A DNA stretch of 16,308 bases from NCBI GenBank assembly GCA_964527385.1, contig CAZGPZ010000021.1:1-16308 (forward strand), read 5' to 3'. Made by a program: the position numbers and the translations under genes. The notes under the pieces are model-generated. The model was not told the DNA's origin. It was given only the letters and a program-made list of their open reading frames with translations, and made no database searches. Shown one piece after another: positions 8,456 to 13,318 of the stretch; within the stretch, counting starts at the first letter, position 1; each line of letters opens with the position of its first letter. This DNA is from JANWHZ01 sp964527385. Its GTDB lineage: Bacteria > Patescibacteriota > Saccharimonadia > Saccharimonadales > UBA4665.

Positions 8456-8493
8456 GGCCGCAGACACGGCTATTTTTAGCAGTGCCTGCGGCC
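8456..8493 (-). ncRNA. Strong 38-base hairpin in the operon mRNA
   Basis: On the plus strand the arms are GGCCGCAGACAC (8456-8467) and GTGCCTGCGGCC (8482-8493). After one mismatch they continue as GCTA/TAGC with a TTTT loop, for a stem of about 17 positions. The single A/C mismatch in the outer arms becomes a G-U pair in minus-strand RNA, which suggests it acts in the dcw transcript. There is no U-tract after it on either strand, so it is not an intrinsic terminator. A second small GGCC-TTTC-GGCC hairpin (8448-8459) competes for the base of the stem. A role in mRNA processing, stability or translation of ftsL is possible. Confidence 0.5.
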
Positions 8494-8509
8494 TCCTAGC
8501 CAGGACCGT

Positions 8510-8572
8510 TTAGTCTTCCACTCTAACGTGGATTTTCACGGCCCTGGAACGGTTGACCACTTGGATTGGCAT
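8510..8572 (-). CDS. Possible 20-residue small ORF between rsmH and ftsL
   Basis: An ATG at 8572 follows AAAGGA with a 6-base gap, a better ribosome site than most genes here. The frame encodes MPIQVVNRSR... and ends at TAA (8512-8510). Segments inside the ORF (ACCGTT and CCAGG) are complementary to AACGGT and CCTGG just past its stop, so translation could change folding before the hairpin at 8493-8456. That is leader-peptide-like, but no run of one amino acid is present. A competing frame from GTG (starting NANPSGQPFQ) is also open for 17 codons. Short ORFs occur by chance, so confidence is low. Confidence 0.3.
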   Translation of the reverse strand: MPIQVVNRSRAVKIHVRVED

Positions 8573-8597
8573 TCACGTTCCTTTCTTTGTTTTTTGT

Positions 8598-9485
8598 TTA
8601 TTTTCGCTGCGCGGCGCGGAGTTTTGCGCTCCGGGCGCGCGGATTAAAAACTAATTCGGTTTTGCCTGCCGTTACCGGATGCTTGGTAAGTAGATGCAAG
8701 GTAGCATCGTAACGGTTCCCGCTGGCTTCGTTCAACGCGTGCTTCACGATCCGGTCTTCCAGGCTATGGAAGCTAATGACCGCGAGGCGGCCGCCAGGTG
8801 CTAGCAGGTTGGCCCACAAGGGCAAGCTCTGCTCCAGCTGGCGCAGTTCATCGTTCACGGCGATGCGGATCGCTTGGAACGTCCGCGTCGCCGGATGAAC
8901 TTTGCTGTGCCCTGGCCAGGCGCGCAAAACGAGGTTCGCGAGCTGCGTGGTTGTTTCGATTGGCCGCGATTCAGTTATGAACCGCGCGATTTTTTTCGCT
9001 TTGGGCTCTTCGCCATAACGCTTTAGTATCTTGGCCAGCTCTGCTTCGGGGTATGTATTGATAATAACTCCGGCAGTCAGGGCTTGGCCTTGATCCATGC
9101 GCATGTCGAGCGGGCCTTCAGCGCCGATCGCAAATCCACGGCTGGCATTTGTAAGGTGCGGTGACGACACGCCAAGGTCCGCCAATATGATGTCGAACTT
9201 CCTGCCTTCGGTTGTGAGCTCTTCGGTCGCGTGCCAGAAATCACTGTGCATGATTCTCGCGCCGCTTCCCTTGAACATGTCCTCGAGGATACCAATCGCG
9301 TTTTTGTCGCGATCCACGAGTACCGCCTGGGCGGGACGTTTCGTACGCTCTAGCACGGCTTTCGCGTGTCCGCCGTATCCCGCCGTCAGGTCAAGGTAGC
9401 TATCCCCTTCCTTTGGATCGAGGTACGCGAGCACTGGCTCCAGCAGAACCGGAACGTGCATATTTGGTTGGTCTTGGTGGTGCAT
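8598..9485 (-). CDS. rsmH: 16S rRNA (cytosine-1402-N4)-methyltransferase RsmH (MraW)
   Basis: RsmH uses S-adenosylmethionine to methylate C1402 in the ribosomal P site and is usually in the dcw cluster. From the ATG at 9485 it is 295 residues, near the family norm. It opens with NMHVPVLLEPVL, then the SAM-binding motif DLTAGYGGH (32-40). FDIILADLGVSSPHL, the RGFAIGAEGPLDMRMD segment and GGRLAVISFHSLEDRIVK near the C-terminus are diagnostic. The frame is open upstream to a GTG at 9557, but those codons are A-rich linker and one arm of a long inverted repeat, so I place the start at 9485, after AAAGG. An ATG at 9461 is also possible. Confidence 0.95.
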   Translation of the reverse strand: MHHQDQPNMHVPVLLEPVLAYLDPKEGDSYLDLTAGYGGHAKAVLERTKRPAQAVLVDRDKNAIGILEDMFKGSGARIMHSDFWHATEELTTEGRKFDIILADLGVSSPHLTNASRGFAIGAEGPLDMRMDQGQALTAGVIINTYPEAELAKILKRYGEEPKAKKIARFITESRPIETTTQLANLVLRAWPGHSKVHPATRTFQAIRIAVNDELRQLEQSLPLWANLLAPGGRLAVISFHSLEDRIVKHALNEASGNRYDATLHLLTKHPVTAGKTELVFNPRARSAKLRAAQRK

Positions 9486-9552
9486 CTTGCCTTTTGTTTT
9501 TGTTACCCGCCTATTTTTCGTCCGGGTAATTTCGTTTTTGTTTTGGTGCAAG

Positions 9553-9798
9553 GTCACCTAACCAGCAATCAGCTTTTTGTTTTGTCATGTTTTTGTTTTT
9601 GTTGTTTGAACAAGAAGTGGTATGTAAAGAAGAATGTTCCATTGGAACGAGATTTAAAAAATCTTTGAACTTCTTACAGCCTCTTGTTCTTTTGAGAGAC
9701 TTATGTGTGAGGTGGAGTTTTGGGAGGTGTTTACAAAAAAGAACGAAGGTTTTTAAAGTGGTGCCTTAAGGCCACTTGCTGATTGCCGGTTAGGTGAC
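9553..9798 (-). repeat. 21-bp inverted repeat, 204 bases apart
   Basis: The arm at 9553-9573 begins GTCACCTAACC and the arm at 9778-9798 ends GGTTAGGTGAC. They are inverse complements at 20 of 21 positions. The odd position is A against C in plus-strand RNA but G against U in minus-strand RNA, so the stem is fully paired in the operon transcript. Target-site duplications were not evident, which argues against a simple mobile element. Confidence 0.8.
9608..9689 (-). ncRNA. Branched RNA domain inside the long stem
   Basis: Plus-strand coordinates of the paired arms: GAACAAGA 9608-9615 with TCTTGTTC 9682-9689; TGTAAAGAAG 9623-9632 with CTTCTTACA 9670-9678 (one bulged base); and two hairpins inside, GTTCC-GGAAC (9636-9648, 3-base loop) and AGATTT-AAATCT (9650-9664). 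The arms nest in the correct order, giving one compact multibranch domain. Confidence 0.5.
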
Positions 9799-9900
9799 GC
9801 CTACATGGGGTACCCCTCTGGGATTTCCCATCGGCACTGCTGGAATAAATCCAGCTTCCGCTTTCAGCGGAACCGTGCCTGCTCTTCCTAGTGGCTGCAT
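9790..9900 (-). CDS. Doubtful 36-residue ORF overlapping the spacer stems
   Basis: An ATG at 9900 opens 36 codons (MQPLGRAGTVPLKAEAGF...) ending at a TAA within the 21-bp inverted repeat. The frame is the same as mraZ and is open for about 20 codons upstream of the ATG too. No Shine-Dalgarno precedes it. The residues look protein-like, but the region is also paired into several stems, and I recognise no family. It may be a remnant of a coding 3' end that doubled as structured RNA, or chance. Confidence 0.15.
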   Translation of the reverse strand: MQPLGRAGTVPLKAEAGFIPAVPMGNPRGVPHVGVT

Positions 9901-9969
9901 AAACAGCCAAGAAGAACATTGTAAGCAGTTGCTAATCGGTGATGTACCGGGTTGTTAAGGGGCTTTTGT

Positions 9970-10338
9970 TCAGGCCTGTTCTGGTGCCATGAGGCGCCAG
10001 TAGCGGCCGACGCCGACGGCGATGACGTCCTTGTTGATGCCGGCGTAGTCCAGCAAATGCTGTTCCAACGTGATCCGGCCTTGCTTGCCGTCTATTGGCA
10101 TTTCCGACTTGCCCATGCGGAACTGTACGTTCAGGTCCGCGACGCGTTCGTCAAGAATGTCGCCTGCAAGGCGTGGTTCAACTAGGTTGTCCCATACGTC
10201 TTTCGGGTAAAGGTGCAGGTACTTGCCAAATCCCCTGGTAACGACTGCCCCGCTCGGGAACTTGTCGCGCAGCTCGGTTGGAATTGTCAACCGCCGCTTG
10301 TCGTCAAGCTTCCTTTCAAAGTAGTCTACTGTGGACAT
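9970..10338 (-). CDS. mraZ: Transcriptional regulator MraZ
   Basis: MraZ is a DNA-binding protein that usually represses its own dcw operon. The 122-residue protein has two SpoVT/AbrB-like repeats: the first around FERKLDDKRRLTIPTELR (with the DxKxR motif at about 12-16), the second around MPIDGKQGRITLEQHLLDYAG (about 80-100). It is a little shorter than the usual ~145 residues. The ATG at 10338 is preceded by AAGGGA with a 6-base gap, a good ribosome site. It is the first gene of the operon, about 155 bases downstream of the predicted transcription start, and TGGG repeats of the kind MraZ binds overlap the promoter. Confidence 0.95.
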   Translation of the reverse strand: MSTVDYFERKLDDKRRLTIPTELRDKFPSGAVVTRGFGKYLHLYPKDVWDNLVEPRLAGDILDERVADLNVQFRMGKSEMPIDGKQGRITLEQHLLDYAGINKDVIAVGVGRYWRLMAPEQA

Positions 10339-10459
10339 TGGCTATCCCTTGTTATTGTTCACGCCATTACCAGACTTGTTCCTTCGGCACTTATTACTTC
10401 TTTGTTTGTGACCGCAAGGATGTTTGTAACGGTGCTAGTGGTTTTTTGTTTTTCGTAGC

Positions 10460-10481
10460 GTAAGATGGCTTTTTATCTTAC
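10460..10481 (-). promoter_or_regulatory. Hairpin in the mraZ 5' leader
   Basis: A perfect 7-bp inverted repeat, GTAAGAT (10460-10466) and ATCTTAC (10475-10481), with an 8-base loop. It lies about 15 bases downstream of the predicted start of the mraZ transcript. It has no U-tract on the minus strand, so it is more likely an mRNA 5' stabiliser or part of the regulator site than a terminator. Confidence 0.4.
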
Positions 10482-10545
10482 CTACCTTACCCACTGCCTT
10501 GAATATACTACCCACCATCACCCACTGCAATACCAATATGACCCA
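10480..10545 (-). promoter_or_regulatory. MraZ operator: TGGG repeats on a helical-turn spacing
   Basis: On the minus strand TGGG occurs at 10545, 10524, 10514 and 10493 (first base), with weaker copies TGGT at 10536 and TAGG near 10484. The gaps are about 10, 10, 10, 21 and 9 bases, so they lie on one face of the helix. In E. coli and mycoplasmas MraZ is known to bind tandem TGGG-type repeats with this spacing ahead of its own operon. Two full boxes lie between the -35 and -10 boxes. Confidence 0.8.
10502..10530 (-). promoter_or_regulatory. dcw operon (mraZ) promoter
   Basis: On the minus strand TTGCAG (10530-10525) and TATATT (10507-10502) are separated by exactly 17 bases. This is a good housekeeping promoter. 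Predicted transcription start is around 10495. Its spacer contains two TGGG boxes, so bound MraZ should block RNA polymerase. Confidence 0.7.
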
Positions 10546-10569
10546 TTTCATGTCCGATTTGCATGATAG

Positions 10570-10607
10570 TTATCCACAGTTTTACACCGCGTCGGCAGTT
10601 ATACACA
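10570..10607 (+). promoter_or_regulatory. Two DnaA-box matches between yvcK and mraZ
   Basis: TTATCCACA (10570-10578) is the perfect consensus and TTATACACA (10599-10607) fits TTWTNCACA. They share orientation and lie 29 bases apart, just upstream of the mraZ promoter. They could tie cell-wall/division expression to DnaA. No AT-rich unwinding region or dnaA/dnaN gene is here, so an origin is not supported. Confidence 0.4.
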
Positions 10608-10623
10608 ACATGTAGTGTTGTGT
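10603..10623 (-). promoter_or_regulatory. Hairpin downstream of yvcK
   Basis: ACACAACA (10603-10610) and TGTTGTGT (10616-10623) form a perfect 8-bp stem with a 5-base loop, 23 bases after the yvcK stop. No T-tract follows on either strand, so it is not a classic terminator, though it may end or protect the yvcK mRNA. It overlaps the second DnaA-box match. Confidence 0.4.
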
Positions 10624-10645
10624 CGTGAAACAGTACGCTAATGGA

Positions 10646-11662
10646 CTATGCGTTGGGTTGCAACAGTCTGAGCAAGAATCGTGAAACGGTTTCGCTATCG
10701 TGGCGCAAATACGAACGATGGGTTGCCAACTTATCTCCTTTGGTAACATTCGGGGCATGCGCGCCAATAACATCGGCGCCCACAAGCTTGTAGTGGGCAT
10801 GGGAAGCTTTCTGCTCGTCGAACATGACAGGGTTTTCGCGGTCCTTCAGGTAGCGCTTCAGCACACCCGTCTCGGGTTGTGCGTTGTTGTACAGGACAAC
10901 ATCAATGAACTTCGTGCCTGCCAAGCGTTCTAGCTCATCTGCCAGGTCGGTGACGGTCCAGCCCTTTGTTTGCCGGGGGTTTTCCGCAAGGTTACAGATA
11001 TACACCACGTGGGCATGACTGCTCTCAAACGCATCTTTGACACCATCGACAACCAGGAGCGCCCCGAGCGAAGTATAAATATCACCCGGCGATACGACGA
11101 TCAGGTCGGCGCCTTCGATCGCGGATGCCGCTGCGGGATTGATGCGTGCCGCCGGTTCCAAGAACAGTTTCGGCCTGGCAGATTGGCGCTCGCCAAAATC
11201 CATGACATCAATATTCCCCTCGCCGCGTACGACGTCGTCACCCCACTGTATAGCGAGCCGTACTTTGTCGTGGGTGATCGGCACAATGTGCCCTTGTATC
11301 TTGAGAACGTCTCCGGCGAGTTCGACTGCCCGGTCGAAATCATTGGTCATCTTCTCCATTGCAGATAAAAATAAATTGCCAAACGAGTGGCCGGCAAGCG
11401 AACCGTCCTGGAAGCGGAAATTAAAGAGGTCGCGCAGGGTCTTTGACGTATCATCGTCGCTGAGCGCTACCAAGCACTGGCGTATGTCCCCCGGTGGCAA
11501 TACGCCGAGTTCGTCGCGCAGGACGCCAGTTGAACCACCATCATCAGCCATTGTCACGATTGCCGTCAGGTCGTGAAAATAGTGTTTCAACGACTGAAGC
11601 AGCGTGAAACTTCCTGTCCCGCCGCCTATCGTCACAACTTTAGCCCGCTTTATATCATGCAT
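10646..11662 (-). CDS. yvcK: YvcK/CofD-like protein (gluconeogenesis factor family)
   Basis: The 338-residue protein belongs to the YvcK (CofD-like) family. The N-terminal glycine loop is VTIGGGTGSF (11-19), followed by MADDGGSTGVLRDELGVLPPGDIRQCL (about 38-64) and SFGNLFLSAM, all diagnostic. VSPGDIYTSLGALLVVDGV near the middle is also typical. In Bacillus and Mycobacterium (CuvA) it binds UDP-sugars and is needed for cell shape and growth on gluconeogenic carbon. Here it lacks the rapZ and whiA partners usual in Firmicutes and Actinobacteria. The ATG at 11662 sits inside a 16-bp palindrome, with a TATAAC -10 ending 8 bases before it, so the mRNA may be leaderless; there is no Shine-Dalgarno. 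Confidence 0.93.
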   Translation of the reverse strand: MHDIKRAKVVTIGGGTGSFTLLQSLKHYFHDLTAIVTMADDGGSTGVLRDELGVLPPGDIRQCLVALSDDDTSKTLRDLFNFRFQDGSLAGHSFGNLFLSAMEKMTNDFDRAVELAGDVLKIQGHIVPITHDKVRLAIQWGDDVVRGEGNIDVMDFGERQSARPKLFLEPAARINPAAASAIEGADLIVVSPGDIYTSLGALLVVDGVKDAFESSHAHVVYICNLAENPRQTKGWTVTDLADELERLAGTKFIDVVLYNNAQPETGVLKRYLKDRENPVMFDEQKASHAHYKLVGADVIGAHAPNVTKGDKLATHRSYLRHDSETVSRFLLRLLQPNA

Positions 11663-11699
11663 GATATGAGTTATATAACCATCATATCATATTTGATAT
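11652..11699 (-). promoter_or_regulatory. yvcK promoter with stacked palindromes
   Basis: Three dyads lie in 48 bases: ATATCATGCATGATAT (11652-11667, perfect), TGATATGA (11662-11669) with TCATATCA (11682-11689) around the 10-bp palindrome GTTATATAAC (11670-11679), and ATATCA-TATT-TGATAT (11684-11699). A minus-strand -10, TATAAC (11675-11670), lies in the middle one. The repeated ATATCA/TGATAT half-site suggests a regulator that covers the -10 and the start codon. No convincing -35 is seen. Confidence 0.5.
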
Positions 11700-11727
11700 A
11701 ACTGGTACATGAATTAGTTATTAGGCT

Positions 11728-11753
11728 AAAACAGCGGCTTTCGCCGCTGTTTT
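11728..11753 (-). terminator. Intrinsic terminator between the small gene and yvcK
   Basis: AAAACAGCGGC (11728-11738) and GCCGCTGTTTT (11743-11753) form an 11-bp stem with a 4-base loop (GAAA in minus-strand RNA). The A-run before and T-run after a GC-rich stem make it work in both directions. It lies 20 bases beyond the stop of the small minus-strand gene, which it should terminate. Confidence 0.85.
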
Positions 11754-11772
11754 CCGGTCGTTTTGCAATCGA

Positions 11773-11997
11773 CTATTGCAACATGCTCTTGATCGCAATA
11801 TCTGCCAGATGAGTAATAGCCGGTCCATGCTCGGCAATACGTGCACCTATTTCAGCGCCAAAATTCTGTACATGACTTATCATGTTCATCAAGTTGCCCG
11901 CTGCGAAGTACGCGAACGGGTAAAAAAAGGCACTGGACACAACAGGCTTCAGCCCGGTGCTTGCAAATACGTTAGGATTAGGATCACGATCAGACAT
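11773..11997 (-). CDS. Small hypothetical protein
   Basis: A 74-residue protein I do not recognise. It begins MSDRDPNPNVFASTGLKPVV, has a mildly hydrophobic aromatic stretch (AFFYPFAYFAAGNLMNMI, about 23-40) and an amphipathic Ala/Ile-rich C-terminal half. It is unlikely to be a true membrane span; a small helical or peripheral protein is possible. It is a self-contained unit, with a near-consensus promoter about 20 bases upstream and a strong terminator 20 bases downstream, which makes it very likely a real gene. The Shine-Dalgarno is weak (AAAGA about 9 bases before the ATG). Confidence 0.7.
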   Translation of the reverse strand: MSDRDPNPNVFASTGLKPVVSSAFFYPFAYFAAGNLMNMISHVQNFGAEIGARIAEHGPAITHLADIAIKSMLQ

Positions 11998-12023
11998 GCT
12001 ACATCTTTCTTTTTACTGTACAT

Positions 12024-12053
12024 AGTATAACATAATTTTAGCATATGTGTCAA
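12024..12053 (-). promoter_or_regulatory. Promoter of the small hypothetical gene
   Basis: On the minus strand TTGACA (12053-12048) and TATACT (12029-12024) are 18 bases apart, with TG one base before the -10 (extended -10). This is the closest to consensus of any promoter in the window and predicts strong, constitutive expression starting at about 12017. Confidence 0.8.
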
Positions 12054-12116
12054 TACGAGTGCAGTTATCTGCTCTTCTGGCTATGGCAAACCAATAACGG
12101 CCAATAAAATAAGTAG

Positions 12117-12748
12117 TTAGATCCTGACCTCTACCGGCTGCCCGTCGATCACTTTCAGGAATTTGATGCCCTCCTCAGCAAAACGCTTTTCCAGGCGGTC
12201 GTACATGCCGCTCAACGCTTCGTCGCGCCAGTGCCAGTCATGAATTGGAACGATGTACTTCGGCTTAAGCTCGAGCGCTACCTTTACCGCTCCGACGACC
12301 GCGCCCCAAGGTGCCGTTATAGGCAATGCTAGTATGGGCATGGTTTCGCTGAAGTGATGGCAATCGCCTGGATGGCTAAACGTATCAAGGTAATGCACGC
12401 CTACTTCTTCCGGCGGCTCGACCATCATGAGTGGCTGGATAGATTCATGCGGCGCGGCGAAAAAGCGCGCGCCAGCCGGGACTATCGTGCTCACATTATC
12501 GATTCCTGCCTTGAGCAGCGCGTCCTTTACTGCTAACGGACCGGCGATAGGAACGCCTGGGAAACGCTCGCGGATAGCTTTGATCAGATCAACATCCATG
12601 TGGTCCTCATGGGCATGGGTAATGAAGATACACTCCAGATCGGCAGCGACGCGACGTCAGGCTTGCTGTACTCACCGGGATCAAACAAGGCAGCATGCCC
12701 GTCTATCTCGACCAGCAAACAAGAATGGGTAAACTTCGTGATTTTCAT
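12117..12748 (-). pseudogene. Metallo-beta-lactamase-fold hydrolase, frameshifted
   Basis: Starting at the ATG at 12748, the frame reads MKITKFTHSCLLVEIDGHAA, then LFDPGEYSKPDVASLP, the usual start of small MBL-fold hydrolases of the UPF0173/UlaG type. At about 12640-12646 the frame breaks. One frame over it resumes as DLECIFITHAHEDHMDVDLI, carrying the HxHxDH metal-binding motif, and continues to 12117. The sum is one base short of an in-frame gene of about 211 codons, the normal family length. An ORF starting at the Met at 12599 lacks HxHxDH and would be inactive. Later metal ligand regions (FSHPGDCHHF, VPIHDWHWRDEAL) are intact. No slippery heptamer is visible, so this is a recent mutation or a sequencing error. 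The start overlaps the DUF1761 stop as TAATG. Confidence 0.85.
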
Positions 12749-13176
12749 TACGGGTGCAACACGCCGATGATAAATGCCATGACCAGTGCAGTTACAAGTT
12801 CGTGCGCGGCGTTCAGTAGCGTCAGTTTCTTGCGGCGGTTTTCAAAGGTGTCGTGGACGTACAGGCGCGCCGCCGTGAAACCGAGCCAGAGCAAGACGGC
12901 CGTCATCACGGCGTCATACATGAAGCTATCGTGGAAAAATTGGTTCGCGATATACGAAACGTGCGCCAATACGTACGCCATGATGAGTGACGCCACGAAC
13001 ACGGAGCCGTACATCCCCGCCATCTTGCCTGGTGTCATCGCGCCGCGATCCGGCTTGACGCCGGTGTACTTCATCCATGCATTGCCAAATGATTTCGGCA
13101 TGTACCAGAGCGAACCGACGACCATGCTCGACAGCGCCGCCAAAATTACTGCTAGATAGTTGATAGGAATATCCAT
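12748..13176 (-). CDS. DUF1761 family membrane protein
   Basis: From the ATG at 13176 the protein is 142 residues and has four predicted spans (LAVILAALSSMVVGSLWY; MYGSVFVASLIMAYVLAHV; DAVMTAVLLWLGFTAARLYV; ALVMAFIIGVL). The opening IPINYLAVILAALSSMVVGSLWYMPKSF and the later GNAWMKYTG match DUF1761. Function in this family is unknown. I placed the start at 13176 because GGGGAGGG lies about 9 bases upstream and the span begins shortly after; the open frame to 13281 adds an implausible leader that overlaps promoter sequence. It shares TAATG with the MBL-fold gene, so the two are probably translated together. Confidence 0.85.
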   Translation of the reverse strand: MDIPINYLAVILAALSSMVVGSLWYMPKSFGNAWMKYTGVKPDRGAMTPGKMAGMYGSVFVASLIMAYVLAHVSYIANQFFHDSFMYDAVMTAVLLWLGFTAARLYVHDTFENRRKKLTLLNAAHELVTALVMAFIIGVLHP

Positions 13177-13267
13177 ACGCTTAGACCCTCCCCAGCTGTT
13201 AATTACTATCAGTATCATCCAATCAGAACGGCACGTCCAGTCCTGGCCCGTTGCACTGTCAATAATC

Positions 13268-13314
13268 TTGACTTTTATCAATTATAATTCTATAGTCATC
13301 TTCACATAAAGGAG
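13268..13314 (+). promoter_or_regulatory. Promoter and ribosome site of the Tat lipoprotein gene
   Basis: TTGACT (13268-13273) and TATAGT (13291-13296) are 17 bases apart; predicted start is about 13303. AAAGGAG (13308-13314) follows, with 4 bases before the ATG at 13319. Unlike several neighbours this gene has a classical short leader with a strong Shine-Dalgarno. Confidence 0.75.
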
Positions 13315-13318
13315 CTGT

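Larger units (their letters stand above)
8399..8597 (-). other. Structured rsmH-ftsL spacer
   Basis: At 199 bases this is far longer than the other gaps in the operon apart from mraZ-rsmH. Reading on the sense (minus) strand it holds, in order, a Shine-Dalgarno and 20-codon ORF (8572-8510), overlapping complementary segments around that ORF's stop, a strong 38-base hairpin (8493-8456), and A-rich linkers up to ftsL. Confidence 0.6.
9486..9969 (-). ncRNA. Highly structured mraZ-rsmH spacer, candidate structured RNA
   Basis: This 484-base spacer has at least nine stems joined by A-rich linkers on the minus (sense) strand. In transcription order: a GGCTG/CAGCC hairpin (9908-9893); a three-way junction closed by GGCAC/GTGCC (9879-9833) holding a TTCCGC/GCGGAA and a GCTGGA/TCCAGC hairpin; GGGAAATCCC and GGGGTACCCC elements (9830-9807); a 21-bp long-range stem (9798-9778 with 9573-9553) enclosing an AAGTGG/CCACTT hairpin and a branched domain (9689-9608); and a TTACCCG/CGGGTAA hairpin (9529-9503) just before rsmH. 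I could not match it to RNase P RNA, tmRNA, SRP RNA, 6S RNA or a riboswitch by eye. It could be a long cis-regulatory leader or a separate RNA. Confidence 0.5.

Noticed and set aside
8456..8493. Intrinsic terminator between rsmH and ftsL
   Set aside because: No T-tract follows the stem on either strand, and the operon continues with ftsL.
9486..9557. rsmH start at GTG 9557
   Set aside because: The extra codons are A-rich linker plus one inverted-repeat arm, and RsmH proteins normally begin a few residues before HVPVLL.
9731..9919. 62-residue minus-strand ORF in the mraZ-rsmH spacer
   Set aside because: No ribosome site, no domain, and it crosses several stems; a different frame is equally open.
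10339..10645. Replication origin at the DnaA boxes
   Set aside because: Only two boxes, no AT-rich unwinding region beside them, and no dnaA, dnaN or rpmH genes nearby.
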